Assembly: GCA_038136035.1 (NCBI GenBank)
Contig: JAYPYV010000008.1
Span: forward strand, 1 to 64,000
DNA length: 64,000 nucleotides
Direction: 5' to 3'
Source: UBA9926 sp023261215
GTDB taxonomy: Bacteria; Pseudomonadota; Gammaproteobacteria; Pseudomonadales; Azotimanducaceae
Shown: positions 27,296-34,761 of the stretch, in pieces
Layout of the letters: each line of letters starts with the position of its first letter
Position numbering within the stretch: the stretch's first letter is position 1
Notes under the pieces: model-generated
Database searches by the model: none
What the model was told of the DNA's origin: nothing
The model's input: only the letters and a program-made list of their open reading frames with translations
Made by a program: the position numbers and the translations under genes

Positions 27296-27988
27296 TTACC
27301 TACGCTTCAGGGTTGGGATATCTCTCTTCAAAAAGCAGACACGAACAAGCATCAAGCATACGACCCCGGCCCACCACAACGAGAAGATCAAATGGCTCAT
27401 AAAGTGGGCACCTTTTAGAATTTGCACACTGCCCAAGGCGAACATGGCGAGAATGCAAAGGATCAATACGCCCAGCCCGAGTCCCTGTGGGGGTCTGAGA
27501 AAACAGAGCGCTAACCACCAACTGAAGCTACTCATATGGCCTGAGGGATTGCAGCGACCCGACCCAATGGCCTGCCATGAGAAATCCAGAAACGGCCTTT
27601 GAGCGAGCTCACCACCAAATGCCACAAGATCTCGGGGACAAGCGCTGGCTGATCCCTCTCTCACAAGCCATGTCAAAACAGGAATCGTTAGCAACCCGAC
27701 CACCAAGTAGTCGCGAGTCGGTGCTCGCACTGCAACACCGTTCAAAGGGTTTCGACCGCTTAAAGCAAACCCAATCACACCGAGCGCAGCGCAGATGGAA
27801 ACCCACTTAGGCCAGCGATACCAGCTATCGACCAGAGCGGCATGGTGGTCAAGCCAAAGCCTTGAATACATCCTATGAGATATCACTTCATCCAACGGGG
27901 TAAACGCCACCCAAAAAAGCGCGAGGATGCCCAGCCCACACCAGATAAAGACCCAGCGCCGCCAGGATTGATCATCCCAAGTTGTCAT
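27296..27988 (-). CDS. PAP2-family membrane phosphatase coupled to eptA
   Basis: A 230-residue membrane protein with about five or six hydrophobic helices (14-34, 53-73, 90-110, 158-178, 182-202). The phosphatase motif 2 is GRCNPSGHMSSFSWWLAL at about 143-160 and motif 3 is SVQILKGAHFMSHLIFSLWW at about 187-206, giving the His and Arg/Lys pattern of PAP2 enzymes in slightly altered form (K-G-A-H-F-x-S-H). It overlaps the end of the phosphoethanolamine transferase gene by four bases (ATGA), indicating translational coupling. A lipid phosphatase beside EptA is likely to act on lipid A, undecaprenyl pyrophosphate or another envelope lipid. The exact substrate is inference. Confidence 0.85.
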   Translation of the reverse strand: MTTWDDQSWRRWVFIWCGLGILALFWVAFTPLDEVISHRMYSRLWLDHHAALVDSWYRWPKWVSICAALGVIGFALSGRNPLNGVAVRAPTRDYLVVGLLTIPVLTWLVREGSASACPRDLVAFGGELAQRPFLDFSWQAIGSGRCNPSGHMSSFSWWLALCFLRPPQGLGLGVLILCILAMFALGSVQILKGAHFMSHLIFSLWWAGVVCLMLVRVCFLKRDIPTLKRR

Positions 27989-29595
27989 GGTTTGACGGCG
28001 ATCAAAGGCGGCACATCGATGTAGGCGTCAGATTCAACTTCGAAAAGCGAAAGTAATGCATTGGGTAGCTCGTCATGGGAATGGGGCTTCTCCGCTAAAA
28101 CGCGCGATCCGTCCACATCAAGATCTGTTTGGCCCGCACCCCAAACCAAGAATGGCACACGAATTTGCGCCTCGGGTGCGAACGCATAGGGCATCCCGTG
28201 GAGATAAAGCCCCGACTCACCAAGGGACTCACCATGATCACCCACGAACATCATGGTGACTTCATACCTGCCCTGAAAACGCTCGAGCAATCCCACCACT
28301 TGGTCCAAAAAATGGTCGGTATACAAAATGGTGTTGTCGTAAGCGTTGATGATTTCCTCATCCGTGCAATTTGATAAATCATGATCCCGACACACGGGCG
28401 TGAATTGCTCGAACCGTTTGGGGTAACGCTTATAATAGGCAGGACCGTGACTGCCCATCTGATGAAGGACAATCAGGCGATCGACCGGGTTTCCACTCAA
28501 GATGGCCTCCAACCCATGCAACATCCCAATATCTCGACACTCCAATTCGCAATCTTCCTCCTCGCCTGACCACTCGGGTCGACCTTCATAGGTCACTCGG
28601 TCAGCCACGTGTTTCGATCCAGAATTGTTATCCCGCCAGAGCACTTCGACACCCGCTTTACGCAAGGTATCCAACACATTCTCCTGATAGCGCGCGGTTT
28701 CGACGTCGAAATCTTCCCGCGTCAGGTAAGAAAACATACAAGGCAGCGACACCGCCGTGGAGGTTCCACACGCGATCATCTCTTGGTAAGAGACGAGGTT
28801 AAGCCTTGCACCCAGCCTTGGATTCGTCGCTCGGTGATAACCATTCAATGAAAAATGATCCGCCCGCGCGGTTTCCCCCACCACCAGGATGACAAGATCT
28901 GCACCATGCGACACCAATGGCGTCGCCGCAGACGTGCTGATTTCTTGAAAGGAGGCTTCTGCTGAACCATAAGTCTGTTTTAAGAATTTAAAAAAACTGT
29001 ACAGGGGATAGACGGGATTGGTCAGCGGATGCGTGTCACGGTGGACTCGAAAAAAGGTTGCGAAGTGCTGGCTGAGCGGTAACACCGTCAAAATCACAAG
29101 CACGAGAGGCAATGTGCCACCCAGGATTCTTGCTCGCCAGTCGTATCGTTGCTCTGCGCTCGCTGAGACCCATCTGATGAGCCCCCAAGGAAGAAACGCC
29201 CATATCAACCAGTGTGAGATCAGACCCCATGTGATGAGGTCGCCCGCTTCATTCGCGTCCGTCTCCACAATATTGCGTATCATCGTGGCATCGAAGACGG
29301 TGCCGTATTGTGTCTGGTAATACTGAATCAGCGCAGACACCGAAAGAAAGACAAAGCTCGTCACCGACAGCGGCAGCAATAATGCAAACAGTGTCATTTC
29401 GATTGAGATCAGGGCAAACAGGAGCACCCCGATGGGCAGTAGACTCAACGTAGCCGCCAGACCTTCTCCGTAAATGATCGAGAGCGCGTCGAAAAAGGGC
29501 CCATTGGCGGCCACCGTGATCCAAAGACTCGAAAGCCATAGCCAAAGTGACGCGCGTCCCTGCATGCGGATGCTTCTTAATGTCAGGCGTGTCAT
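27985..29595 (-). CDS. eptA: phosphoethanolamine transferase EptA-type (lipid A modification)
   Basis: Inner-membrane enzyme that transfers phosphoethanolamine from phosphatidylethanolamine to lipid A, lowering surface charge and binding of polymyxin-type peptides. The ATG at 29595 is preferred to a TTG two codons earlier. Five N-terminal transmembrane helices occupy about 1-180. The periplasmic sulfatase-fold domain begins at LVILVVGETARADHFSLNGY with the metal-binding Glu, and the nucleophile Thr is in IACGTSTAVSLPCMFS. VLWRDNNSGSKHVADRV, HQMGSHGPAYYKRYP and MMFVGDHGESLGESGLYLHG supply the other zinc and substrate residues. Length (about 536) is normal. A downstream PAP2 gene overlaps by four bases. 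Regulator genes are not adjacent. Confidence 0.95.
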   Translation of the reverse strand: MTRLTLRSIRMQGRASLWLWLSSLWITVAANGPFFDALSIIYGEGLAATLSLLPIGVLLFALISIEMTLFALLLPLSVTSFVFLSVSALIQYYQTQYGTVFDATMIRNIVETDANEAGDLITWGLISHWLIWAFLPWGLIRWVSASAEQRYDWRARILGGTLPLVLVILTVLPLSQHFATFFRVHRDTHPLTNPVYPLYSFFKFLKQTYGSAEASFQEISTSAATPLVSHGADLVILVVGETARADHFSLNGYHRATNPRLGARLNLVSYQEMIACGTSTAVSLPCMFSYLTREDFDVETARYQENVLDTLRKAGVEVLWRDNNSGSKHVADRVTYEGRPEWSGEEEDCELECRDIGMLHGLEAILSGNPVDRLIVLHQMGSHGPAYYKRYPKRFEQFTPVCRDHDLSNCTDEEIINAYDNTILYTDHFLDQVVGLLERFQGRYEVTMMFVGDHGESLGESGLYLHGMPYAFAPEAQIRVPFLVWGAGQTDLDVDGSRVLAEKPHSHDELPNALLSLFEVESDAYIDVPPLIAVKP

Positions 29596-30079
29596 GGTCA
29601 ATCTTTGTCGCGGCTACGTTATTGGGGCGCGGCATTGGACCACGCTTGGGTGTTCAAGTTCCACTCCCCCGTCCATTGAATGGGCAAGCGATTGGAATGA
29701 AGGGATGTTGCGTTAATCCTCGCGAGCCTTCAGATGACCGCGTTACACCAATTCAGACAATCCACCAAAAAACGGTTCATGCTTTCGAGCCGTTTTTGTG
29801 ACAGGACCAACAGTAACCCTTGGGTGATTTGGAAGGTTTGTAAGAGGCCGTCGGTCGACGCGCTGGATTTATCGTTCACATGAACGAGACGTTGAAAGGA
29901 AGATCCGCCTCGGGCCACGAGGCCCCTCCAAACTCAGCCCTGGCAGGTAGCGTCGCTTTCAGTTTTAATTCCCTAACAGCAAGGCAGAAAGCGGTTTGAA
30001 TGCCCTCTTTGCCGGGCCCAATTCCCGAGACGGGCACTGGGTAAAAGATCAACGCTTCCTCTGACTCGAAGTGACCACT
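29596..30079. other. divergent intergenic region upstream of eptA
   Basis: About 480 bases between divergent eptA and the VOC gene. It contains one strong hairpin with T-runs on both sides (29768-29797, listed separately) but no supported protein-coding gene, so a small RNA or a transcribed leader of eptA should be considered. Short frames here are shadows without ribosome sites. Confidence 0.5.
29768..29797. terminator. orphan bidirectional terminator hairpin in the eptA upstream region
   Basis: Stem AAAAACGGTTC (29768-29778) pairs with GAGCCGTTTTT (29787-29797) over 11 positions with one G-U pair, loop ATGCTTTC. A U-run would result on either strand. No annotated gene ends here. On the minus strand it would lie about 170 bases before eptA and could act as an attenuator; on either strand it could end a small RNA. 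Confidence 0.75.
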
Positions 30080-30592
30080 ATGACCATTTCAATTAACGGT
30101 ATTGCCCATCTTCAACTGAACGTTGCGGCCAATGCCCAAGCCTTGGACTTTTGGGAGTCCTTGTGCCAATTCCTCGGCATGGAAACGTTGATAAAGGGCG
30201 AGGACGTTCGCTATTTCATCGGTGGACGGACAGGCATTTTAGTTCGAGAGCTCGACAAGGCGCATGCGGATCAAACATTCCAACAGGATCAACCGGGGCT
30301 TCACCATTTTTGCTTTCGCGCGCGTTCGATCGAGGATGTGGATTCGGCATTTACCTTTGTTCGCGACACACTCAAGGCGCATATCGTGCGACCGCCTTGC
30401 CGCGAGGATCATTACGCACCGGGCTACTACTCCCTACTCTTCGAAGATCCGGGCGGCATTCGAATCGAGATTAATTACGTACCTGGTGAAGGACATTTCG
30501 GTGCTGAAGGCAGACTCGGAGAGACCGGCGCAGGCCCTGCGACACACTATGGTGCCGATGGTCTCACAGGCGCACTCAGCGAGCCCTCATGA
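30080..30592 (+). CDS. VOC (glyoxalase/dioxygenase superfamily) protein
   Basis: A 170-residue protein of the vicinal oxygen chelate fold, with two beta-alpha-beta-beta-beta halves: INGIAHLQLNVAANAQALDF...EDVRYFIGGRTGILVREL (about 6-62) and GLHHFCFRARSIEDVDSAF...YYSLLFEDPGGIRIEINYVP (about 74-140). Possible metal ligands are the His of GIAHLQL, the His-His of PGLHHF and the Glu of IRIEINY, fitting the H/H/E pattern of the fold. The ATG at 30080 is chosen; a GTG nine bases earlier is possible. Members include glyoxalase I, fosfomycin resistance proteins and extradiol dioxygenases; none can be chosen. Its stop overlaps the start of the GNAT gene by four bases. Confidence 0.85.
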   Translation: MTISINGIAHLQLNVAANAQALDFWESLCQFLGMETLIKGEDVRYFIGGRTGILVRELDKAHADQTFQQDQPGLHHFCFRARSIEDVDSAFTFVRDTLKAHIVRPPCREDHYAPGYYSLLFEDPGGIRIEINYVPGEGHFGAEGRLGETGAGPATHYGADGLTGALSEPS

Positions 30593-31077
30593 GCACCTTC
30601 GTACGACCCTACGAAGCGTCCGACAGAGATCCTATCTGCCAACTCATGGCCGCACTCCAGGATTGGGAGCGGCAGTGGGCGGTTGATCGGGTACCCGGCG
30701 AAACCATGGCATCAGATCACGTGACCTACCTCCTCACGCTTGCCCAGGTGAGTGGCGGCGAGACTTTCGTCGCACTGAACGGTGAGCAGATTGTGGGCTT
30801 TTTGGTCCTCATTGCCGAAAGCGAGGACGAAGACGATGCCCATCTCATTCCAGAAGCTAAACGATACGGCCTGGTCACCGACCTCTATGTGCTCGAATCA
30901 GCACGGGGAAAGGGCGTTGGGGCGCTTTTGCTCAAGGCGGCTGAGGCGCATGCAAACACCATGGGACTTTCGGTTCTTCGCATTCAGTCACTTACAGCCA
31001 ACAGCGAGGCGATCGCATTTTATGAGGGCCGCGGCTATGCGCCTTATGAACTCACGCTGAGTAAACGGATCGGCTAA
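30589..31077 (+). CDS. GNAT-family N-acetyltransferase
   Basis: A 162-residue acetyl-CoA-dependent acyltransferase fold. The pyrophosphate-binding motif A is VTDLYVLESARGKGVGALLL at about 98-117, with the R-G-K-G-V-G turn. Strand 4 (FVALNGEQIVGFLVLIAESE) precedes it, and the C-terminal part (LRIQSLTANSEAIAFYEGRGY) has the usual N-x-x-A-x-x-F-Y-E-x-x-G-F/Y motif. It overlaps the VOC gene by four bases, so the two are translationally coupled. A VOC plus GNAT pair is often seen in stress or resistance loci, but the target molecule is unknown. Confidence 0.93.
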   Translation: MSTFVRPYEASDRDPICQLMAALQDWERQWAVDRVPGETMASDHVTYLLTLAQVSGGETFVALNGEQIVGFLVLIAESEDEDDAHLIPEAKRYGLVTDLYVLESARGKGVGALLLKAAEAHANTMGLSVLRIQSLTANSEAIAFYEGRGYAPYELTLSKRIG

Positions 31078-31089
31078 ACGATCCCGCCA

Positions 31090-31150
31090 TAAACCTTCCT
31101 TATTTTCTAGATATTCTATTTAAATCATTGTTTTATATATTTTTATATTA
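31090..31150. other. very AT-rich tract between convergent genes
   Basis: The 60 bases between the GNAT and dioxygenase stops are almost entirely A and T from about 31105 (TTCTAGATATTCTATTTAAA and a following TTTTATATATTTTTATATTA block), in clear contrast to the rest of the window. It may serve as a transcription end for both convergent genes or be a nucleoid-protein binding site; no perfect hairpin with a U-tract was found. Confidence 0.6.
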
Positions 31151-31153
31151 TCG

Positions 31154-31996
31154 CTACCCATCGTAAAACATCGGCGAGTGAAGCCCCAACAGGGTTCGAT
31201 GCCGATCCAGCGTTGCCCATTCGATGGCCTGATCGCTCAGTTGGTGCGCCGTCTCTGAAGTCCAGAGCCGCTGAGCAATGTCCCGCCTCGCGTAGTGTGC
31301 TTGCAAGAAGAAGCGGCCTTGATCACGGTCACTCGACGGGCCTCGACGATGCCAGACATCGGAAACAAACAAGATGGCGTCGCCTGCGTTCGCGGTCAGC
31401 GGCACCGGGCACTGGCCCGACTCACTGAGCTGAGCGTCAAATGGACGATCTCTCGGCGGCACTCGTCCCGAGTAATGGCTGCCTGGGATGACCCAGGTCG
31501 GCCCATCATCCAGACTCACATCTTTCAGCAGATAGTGAACGCCAATCGCAAATACCGGCTTTGGAATATCCGCGGGCCAGCGAACCCCTTCCGGCAGAGG
31601 GACATGAGGCCCCGCATCCACATGCCAGGCTTGACCTTGACTCCCCGGGTCGGGCGGATTGCGCCAAGCGGTATTGGCGATCACGTGACAATCCTCTCCA
31701 AGCAACGGTTCGATGACTTCGAGGACTTGACTGTTTGCAACACACCGTCGAGCGGCTTCAGAGCGATTCAGCAGCTCGTACCGAAAATGCTCATCGAGTT
31801 CTGCGGAGCGAGGTGCACGCCGATCTGCAGGCCACTCGTCGAACACTTCGTTTATCGAAGCGCTGAGCTCCGCCACAGCCTGCACATCTAGAATGCCCGG
31901 AAGATGCGCAAAGCCTTCCCTCTCAAGCTGCTTTGAAGCTTCAGGCGCGGATCCCGAATCTCGATAAAGCAGCACACCGCCTCGTCTTCGAATCAT
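31154..31996 (-). CDS. phytanoyl-CoA dioxygenase (PhyH) family protein
   Basis: A 280-residue Fe(II)/2-oxoglutarate oxygenase of the PhyH type, which hydroxylates small molecules or acyl-CoA derivatives. The iron site is H125 and D127 in QAWHVDAGPHVP and H216 in VSDVWHRRGP; Arg228 (DQGRFFLQ) would bind the 2-oxoglutarate carboxylate. GPTWVIPGSHYSGRVPP is the standard core strand-turn. It overlaps the upstream Gfo/Idh/MocA gene by four bases, and is the last gene of a three-gene operon (NIPSNAP, oxidoreductase, PhyH). The association suggests a dedicated small-molecule modification; substrate is unknown. Confidence 0.9.
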   Translation of the reverse strand: MIRRRGGVLLYRDSGSAPEASKQLEREGFAHLPGILDVQAVAELSASINEVFDEWPADRRAPRSAELDEHFRYELLNRSEAARRCVANSQVLEVIEPLLGEDCHVIANTAWRNPPDPGSQGQAWHVDAGPHVPLPEGVRWPADIPKPVFAIGVHYLLKDVSLDDGPTWVIPGSHYSGRVPPRDRPFDAQLSESGQCPVPLTANAGDAILFVSDVWHRRGPSSDRDQGRFFLQAHYARRDIAQRLWTSETAHQLSDQAIEWATLDRHRTLLGLHSPMFYDG

Positions 31997-33021
31997 CCGT
32001 GTCGGCCCTCATCGACCCCTTGATCAAGGCCTCGTAGGGACAGCCCTGCCTGCTGATAAATGGCGTCTATCAGCCGCATTTGGTTCACCGCATCATCTGG
32101 CCCCGTGAGATTCGTCTCCTCGCCTCGGATCGCACTCACGAAGGCCTCGAGCTGAAATTGGTAGGTTGGGGTCTGGTCAAACGTGTGCGTCTCAACCTCC
32201 CCCTCCCGAACCACACGGTATTGATGACCGATTTGAGGCGCTAAAGGATTCATCATATACAACTGCCCCCTCTCCGCATGAACAATCACTTGAGCGCAAA
32301 AGTGCGAAGCCGCATCCATCCTGCCGCTGATCCGGGCGGTTGCGCCAGACGCAAATTGAAGATCGGCCGCCAGCGCGACATCGACATCAGCGGGATCGAC
32401 CACCGCCTTGGCAGCCAAGACCCGAGGCTCTTCCCCCATCAAATGTCTGACCCAACTCACGGGATAGCAACCGATATCCATCGTGACGCCGCCGCCCATG
32501 CCGTAAATCCGTCTTATATCGGCTTCTGGAACGGGTCCTTTAACGTGAAAACGCGCATCGATATGGCGAACCGAACCCAATTCACCCTGGCCCAACAAGC
32601 GTAACGCCTCGCGAAACATTGGGTGATAACGGTAATGGAACGCGTCCATGAGCACCTTGCCGGAGGCTTTTGCAGCGTCTCGCATCAGCTCGGCCTCCGC
32701 AGCGTTCGAAGAAAATGATTTCTCGCACAACACATGCTTACCCGCCTCAAGCGCCCGAACCGCCCATTCACAGTGACGGGAAATGGGCAACCCAATATAG
32801 ATCGCATCGAGCGCAGGGTCGTCAATCAACTGCTCGTAGGTCTGGCAAATGCGAGTCAACCCGTGTGTCTCTTGAAATACGCGGGCCCGGTCCACATCAC
32901 GCGCGGCGACCGCGACCAGCTGAACACCGGGCACGGCTGCTGCGGGTGCCACCATCGCCATCGGCGCGATTTTTGCCGCACCCAAAAGACCGAATCGAAT
33001 CAATTGCGGATCGGTGCTCAT
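31993..33021 (-). CDS. Gfo/Idh/MocA-family oxidoreductase
   Basis: A 342-residue NAD(P)-dependent dehydrogenase with a Rossmann domain (FGLLGAAKIAPMAMVAPAAA, about 8-27) and the catalytic domain of the Gfo/Idh/MocA family. The usual E-K-P motif reads CEKSFSS (about 97-103), so the Pro is Ser. AFHYRYHPMFREAL carries the substrate-contact residues and GGVTMDIGCYPVSWVRHLMG the helix with the D-x-G-x-x-x/H motif. Members oxidise sugars, inositols, dihydrodiols or related cyclic alcohols. It starts four bases after the NIPSNAP gene ends and overlaps the PhyH gene, so all three are made together. Substrate is not assignable. Confidence 0.92.
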   Translation of the reverse strand: MSTDPQLIRFGLLGAAKIAPMAMVAPAAAVPGVQLVAVAARDVDRARVFQETHGLTRICQTYEQLIDDPALDAIYIGLPISRHCEWAVRALEAGKHVLCEKSFSSNAAEAELMRDAAKASGKVLMDAFHYRYHPMFREALRLLGQGELGSVRHIDARFHVKGPVPEADIRRIYGMGGGVTMDIGCYPVSWVRHLMGEEPRVLAAKAVVDPADVDVALAADLQFASGATARISGRMDAASHFCAQVIVHAERGQLYMMNPLAPQIGHQYRVVREGEVETHTFDQTPTYQFQLEAFVSAIRGEETNLTGPDDAVNQMRLIDAIYQQAGLSLRGLDQGVDEGRHG

Positions 33022-33024
33022 TGA

Positions 33025-33381
33025 CTACCCGCCCACAGTCGACATGAATCGCACATTCATCTGGATATAAGCCGCCGGATTTGGGTGCTGTGCCCAGATG
33101 GCTTGCCAACCCGGCTCCTGCGTCCACGTCTGCCAGCGAGCCTCTCTCGCCTCGCGGCTGTCCCACCTCAGAATCCAGTGGACGTTCGCCTGCCCATGCT
33201 TGGACACGTGCGGGTCGACCCCTGTGACCTGTGCTTCATCACCGGTATCAAGCCAAAACCCGACCAAATCTAGGTTCTCTCTCAGCCAGGGCTCAGCCAA
33301 ATCTCGAGCCCACGCACAATAGGCGGGAAAATCATCCGCGTTGATGGTGTAATCACGCACTTCCACAATGGGTTCAGACAT
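33025..33381 (-). CDS. NIPSNAP/dimeric alpha-beta barrel family protein
   Basis: A 118-residue protein of the dimeric alpha/beta-barrel (NIPSNAP-like) type. It starts with VEVRDYTINADDFPAYCAWA, shows a strand VGFWLDTGD, then VHWILRWDSREAREARWQTW, a typical NIPSNAP W-x-W/Y-x-S-x-x-x-R pattern, and ends with a Trp-rich helix and strand. The ribosome site TAGGAGGGCG is nearly perfect. First gene of the operon with the Gfo/Idh/MocA and PhyH genes. Members are often small-molecule-binding or isomerase-like; function here is unknown. Confidence 0.85.
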   Translation of the reverse strand: MSEPIVEVRDYTINADDFPAYCAWARDLAEPWLRENLDLVGFWLDTGDEAQVTGVDPHVSKHGQANVHWILRWDSREAREARWQTWTQEPGWQAIWAQHPNPAAYIQMNVRFMSTVGG

Positions 33382-33539
33382 CGACGCCCTCCTAGGACAA
33401 TTGAGACAGATATCGCATCTTGCCTCACCTTTGGGTGGCTTGCAGCCCCTAGATTGAACCCCCTCGCCTCTTCGACGCTTTCATTGCCAGGCCCCAAAAT
33501 CCATGGTTTAGTAGCGCGAAACTAGAGGAGTTCGCTGTT

Positions 33540-34145
33540 ATCGCTGCTTATCGTCTGCACCGTGCGCTTTACGATACCCTCGTCGCAACCGGCCTCATCC
33601 TTCTCGGGTTCTATCTCACCTTTCACTTCGAATGGCTGCATCGGTTAGTCGAGCAGGATCGAAGCTATTTATCGGTTGTGATGCTGGGACTGTACGGGCT
33701 GATGACCGCACACTGGTTCAGGCGGATGACTCATCTCTCAGAGCTTGAAAGCGCCTTGATTCAGAGCGAGTCGCCTCTTGATGCGCTATCGAAAAGGTCC
33801 TCTTCCATCCAAGCGTCCGCATCCAATTCGACGATTGAGGCCTATGCCGATCAGCAATTCAATCAACACGCGATAGGACACTTTATTTCCGAAGTGTTAC
33901 TGAAGCTTGGGCTGATGGGCACCGTACTTGGTTTTATCTTAATGCTCGTGCCTATTGCTGACTTGAAAACCTTCGAGCCGCAAGCGTTGCAAATACTTCT
34001 CAGCAGCATGAGTGGCGGTATGGCGGTTGCGCTGTACACAACGTTGACGGGCCTGATCACCAGTACCCTGATGAAGTTTCAGTACTATCTAGCTGACTCA
34101 GCGGTGATTCGAATCAATGACTTACTGCAGGGTGCCAACGACTGA
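33540..34145 (+). CDS. MotA/TolQ/ExbB-like proton-channel subunit with non-canonical start
   Basis: About 201 residues if translation begins at ATC 33540, nine bases after GAGGAG (33525-33530). The frame is open back to a stop at 33450-33452 but contains no ATG, GTG or TTG before GTG 33678, and a start at 33678 would delete the first transmembrane helix (VATGLILLGFYLTF). Helix 2 is near 45-60; helices 3 and 4 are LLKLGLMGTVLGFILMLVPI (about 120-139) and MSGGMAVALYTTLTGLITST (about 157-176), the hallmark pair of MotA, TolQ and ExbB proteins. The protein would form the pentameric inner part of a proton-driven channel. It is followed directly by a MotB-like gene and a two-helix membrane gene. 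Family is strong; partner function is unknown. Confidence 0.8.
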   Translation: MAAYRLHRALYDTLVATGLILLGFYLTFHFEWLHRLVEQDRSYLSVVMLGLYGLMTAHWFRRMTHLSELESALIQSESPLDALSKRSSSIQASASNSTIEAYADQQFNQHAIGHFISEVLLKLGLMGTVLGFILMLVPIADLKTFEPQALQILLSSMSGGMAVALYTTLTGLITSTLMKFQYYLADSAVIRINDLLQGAND

Positions 34146-34146
34146 T

Positions 34147-34761
34147 ATGCGTCATCCCGCGTTGCAATCCAACTCTGGCAGTGATGCCTTCACCGACTTG
34201 CTGTTCAATGCCCTTCTGGGTTTCGTCTTTATGTTCGCCATTGCGTTCATGCTCATCAGCGACCCAACCAAGAGCGGCGCGATCGAGACCCATGCAGAGA
34301 TGTTGGTCACCATTCGCTGGCCTGACGAGCATCCCGATGATGTGGACGCCATCGTTGAAGACCCTCGGGGTGAAATCGTTTGGTATTACAATCGTGATTC
34401 CGACTTGATGCATCTCGATCGGGACGATCGGGGGGTCTTTGCCGATCAGGTTTCAGTTGCCGGCCAGCTCATCACTCACGCAATCAATCAAGAGACCATC
34501 ACGTTACGGGGCACCATGGCAGGCGAGTACATCGTGAATCTGCTCCATTACAAAGCCAATTATGACGCGCCCTTACCGGTCACGGTTAAAGTCGAAAAGC
34601 TCAACCCGGTGGTGACCGTGGTCTACTATGGTGAACACGAATTAACCGGCAACGGCGATGAGCTCACCGCGATTCGATTCACCTTGAATAGTGAGGGAGA
34701 CGTAACCGAGACCAACCGATTACAGAAATCGCTCTTGGTCAAAGTCAGGAAGAAAGCCTAG
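34147..34761 (+). CDS. small single-helix membrane protein with MotB/ExbD-like channel aspartate
   Basis: About 204 residues from ATG 34147, two bases after the preceding stop; an in-frame ATG at 34117 overlapping the upstream gene is possible. After a short polar start the helix reads FTDLLFNALLGFVFMFAIAF (15-34), in which Asp17 sits exactly where MotB has its proton-carrying Asp (compare YADFVTAMMAFF of the MotB in this window). The rest, about 165 residues, is predicted outside the membrane and is rich in beta strands (EMLVTIRWPD, YIVNLLHYKAN, PVTVKVEKLNPVVTVVYYG). It has no OmpA-like peptidoglycan motif and is not a usual ExbD/TolR domain. It probably forms the stator-like dimer with the channel subunit. 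Output function is unknown. Confidence 0.75.
   Translation: MRHPALQSNSGSDAFTDLLFNALLGFVFMFAIAFMLISDPTKSGAIETHAEMLVTIRWPDEHPDDVDAIVEDPRGEIVWYYNRDSDLMHLDRDDRGVFADQVSVAGQLITHAINQETITLRGTMAGEYIVNLLHYKANYDAPLPVTVKVEKLNPVVTVVYYGEHELTGNGDELTAIRFTLNSEGDVTETNRLQKSLLVKVRKKA

Noticed and set aside
29647..29682. tRNA-like T-arm sequence GGGTGTTCAAGTTCCAC followed by TCCCCCGTCCA
   Set aside because: The T-stem has mismatches at two of five positions, and no CGGGGGA acceptor partner or anticodon arm is found at the needed distance upstream.
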